Source of the DNA: Bacteroidales bacterium UBA3868
GTDB taxonomy: Bacteria > Bacteroidota > Bacteroidia > Bacteroidales > WCHB1-69
DNA: 6,338 nt
Reading direction: 5' to 3'
Assembly: GCA_002392325.1 (NCBI GenBank)
Contig: DGGS01000030.1
Span: 1 to 6,338, forward strand
Position 1 is the first letter of the stretch; each line of letters starts with the position of its first letter. Positions 5,413-6,338 of the stretch are shown piece by piece. The notes below the pieces were generated by a model. That model was not told where the DNA came from. It saw only the letters and a program-made list of their open reading frames with translations, and ran no database searches. A program made the translations under genes and the position numbers.

Positions 5413-6338
5413 CTATTTCAGTTTTTCAATCAGGGCGTCCAGCGCAAGTTCTTCTTGGGTGCCCGTATTCATATCCTTGAGGGTGAATGTCTTATTGTTC
5501 CGTTCATTCTCACCAGCCATGATGACGAACGGGATGGCTTTGTTGTTGGCGTAAGTCATCTGCTTGCCGATTTTGACATGGTCGGGATAAATCTCGGCGG
5601 AGATACCAGCCTTGCGCACGGCGCGCAACCCTTGCAGCGCGTAGGGCTCGTCGTCGTTACTGAAGTTGATGAACAGCGCCTTTACGGGGTTCAGAATCTC
5701 AGCGGGGAAGAGGTTGAGCTCGTTCAGAACATCGTAGATGCGCTCCGCACCGTAGGAGATGCCCACGCCTGACATGTTCTTAAGTCCGAATATGCCCGTG
5801 AGGTTGTCGTAGCGCCCGCCGCCGGAGATGCTGCCCATGGCCGCATCCTTGGCCTTCACTTCGAAGATGGCGCCCGTGTAGTAGTTCAGTCCGCGTGCCA
5901 GTGTGATGTCAATCTCCACTTCAGTGGACAATTCCATATCCTTCACATAGTCCAACATGGTAGTCAGCTCTTCCACACCCTTCATGCCGATTTCACTGGA
6001 AGACAGCAGATTGGAGAGACCGGCCAGCTTTTCAGCATTGCTCTGGCCTCCGAAGCAGAAGACAGGTTTCAACTTCTCTACGGCCTCCTGGCAGATGCCT
6101 CTTTCCTGCATCTCGGCACACACGGCTTCTTCGCCAATCTTGTCCAATTTGTCCATGGCCACGCACAAGTCAGTCACCTTTTCCGCCTCGCCAATCACCT
6201 CGGCGATGCCGGACAGTATCTTGCGGTTGTTGACTTTCATCACCACGGCGATGCCGAATTTGGAGAAAATCTCATCCGTGATCTCAATAAGTTCGGCCTC
6301 GTTGATGAGTGAAGTGCTGCCGATGATGTCGGCGTCGC
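5413..6338 (-). CDS. hisS: Histidyl-tRNA synthetase, C-terminal 307 residues (5' end outside window)
   Basis: A cytoplasmic class II aminoacyl-tRNA synthetase that charges tRNA-His with histidine. The reading frame is open to the window edge; the first visible codons encode DADIIGSTSLINEAELIEI, the segment just after class II motif 2, so roughly the first 145 residues are missing if the protein has the usual length of about 450. The GTG at 6244-6246 is an internal valine, not a start. In visible-fragment numbering, the histidine-specific motif LARGLNYYTG is at 146-155, GGGRYDNL at 172-179, and class II motif 3 (GVGISYGAERI, with its ATP-binding arginine) at 190-200. The anticodon-binding domain runs from about 218 to 307. 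Many HisS proteins have Asp where this one has Asn in RGLNYYTG; I believe Asn is ordinary in Bacteroidota but cannot confirm it. The gene ends in TAG, 7 bp before the DUF389 start codon. Confidence 0.97.
   Translation of the reverse strand, partial: DADIIGSTSLINEAELIEITDEIFSKFGIAVVMKVNNRKILSGIAEVIGEAEKVTDLCVAMDKLDKIGEEAVCAEMQERGICQEAVEKLKPVFCFGGQSNAEKLAGLSNLLSSSEIGMKGVEELTTMLDYVKDMELSTEVEIDITLARGLNYYTGAIFEVKAKDAAMGSISGGGRYDNLTGIFGLKNMSGVGISYGAERIYDVLNELNLFPAEILNPVKALFINFSNDDEPYALQGLRAVRKAGISAEIYPDHVKIGKQMTYANNKAIPFVIMAGENERNNKTFTLKDMNTGTQEELALDALIEKLK

Noticed and set aside
6244..6246. GTG as the start codon of a short HisS-like protein
   Set aside because: The same frame continues upstream to the window edge with clear HisS sequence (DADIIGSTSLINEAE), so this codon is an internal valine.

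Overview
The window looks like chromosomal DNA from a Bacteroidota genome, probably order Bacteroidales. Three things point there: the short-chain (SDR-type) L-threonine 3-dehydrogenase resembles the Flavobacterium-type enzyme; start codons are preceded by A-rich leaders rather than strong Shine-Dalgarno sequences; and two start regions carry a match to the TAnnTTTG -7 element of Bacteroidota promoters. The genus cannot be fixed from this sequence. All five genes lie on the minus strand, so transcription runs from high to low coordinates. No mobile element, CRISPR array, tRNA or rRNA was recognised, and no stretch over 300 bases lacks a gene.

Layout in order of transcription. (1) 6338-4245: the C-terminal two thirds of histidyl-tRNA synthetase (hisS, cut by the window edge), then 7 bp later a DUF389 membrane protein with a cytoplasmic coiled-coil tail; these look like one operon. 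(2) 4244-4080: a 165-bp AT-rich intergenic region holding a -7 element and two inverted repeats around the start region of the next gene. (3) 4079-3339: a single gene for a four-helix-bundle (S23/IVP-like) protein with a C-terminal four-cysteine topoisomerase-type zinc ribbon, closed 5 bp after its stop codon by a 24-bp-arm hairpin. (4) 3189-71: a second probable operon with its own -7 element: SDR-type threonine dehydrogenase, a class V aminotransferase fold / cysteine desulfurase family protein (22 bp later), a perfect 13-bp hairpin, an EamA/DMT-family exporter, and a final perfect 13-bp hairpin.

How they may work together. hisS is a translation gene; the DUF389 partner has no settled function. 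The tdh-led cluster suggests amino-acid handling (threonine oxidation, a PLP enzyme acting on cysteine or a related amino acid, and a possible metabolite exporter), but that link is inferred from gene order only. The least explained item is the monocistronic four-helix-bundle/zinc-ribbon gene, which has its own promoter-like palindromes and an unusually long terminal hairpin and sits between two ordinary operons. Most of the window is otherwise conventional; I saw no clear evidence of a wholly new system.
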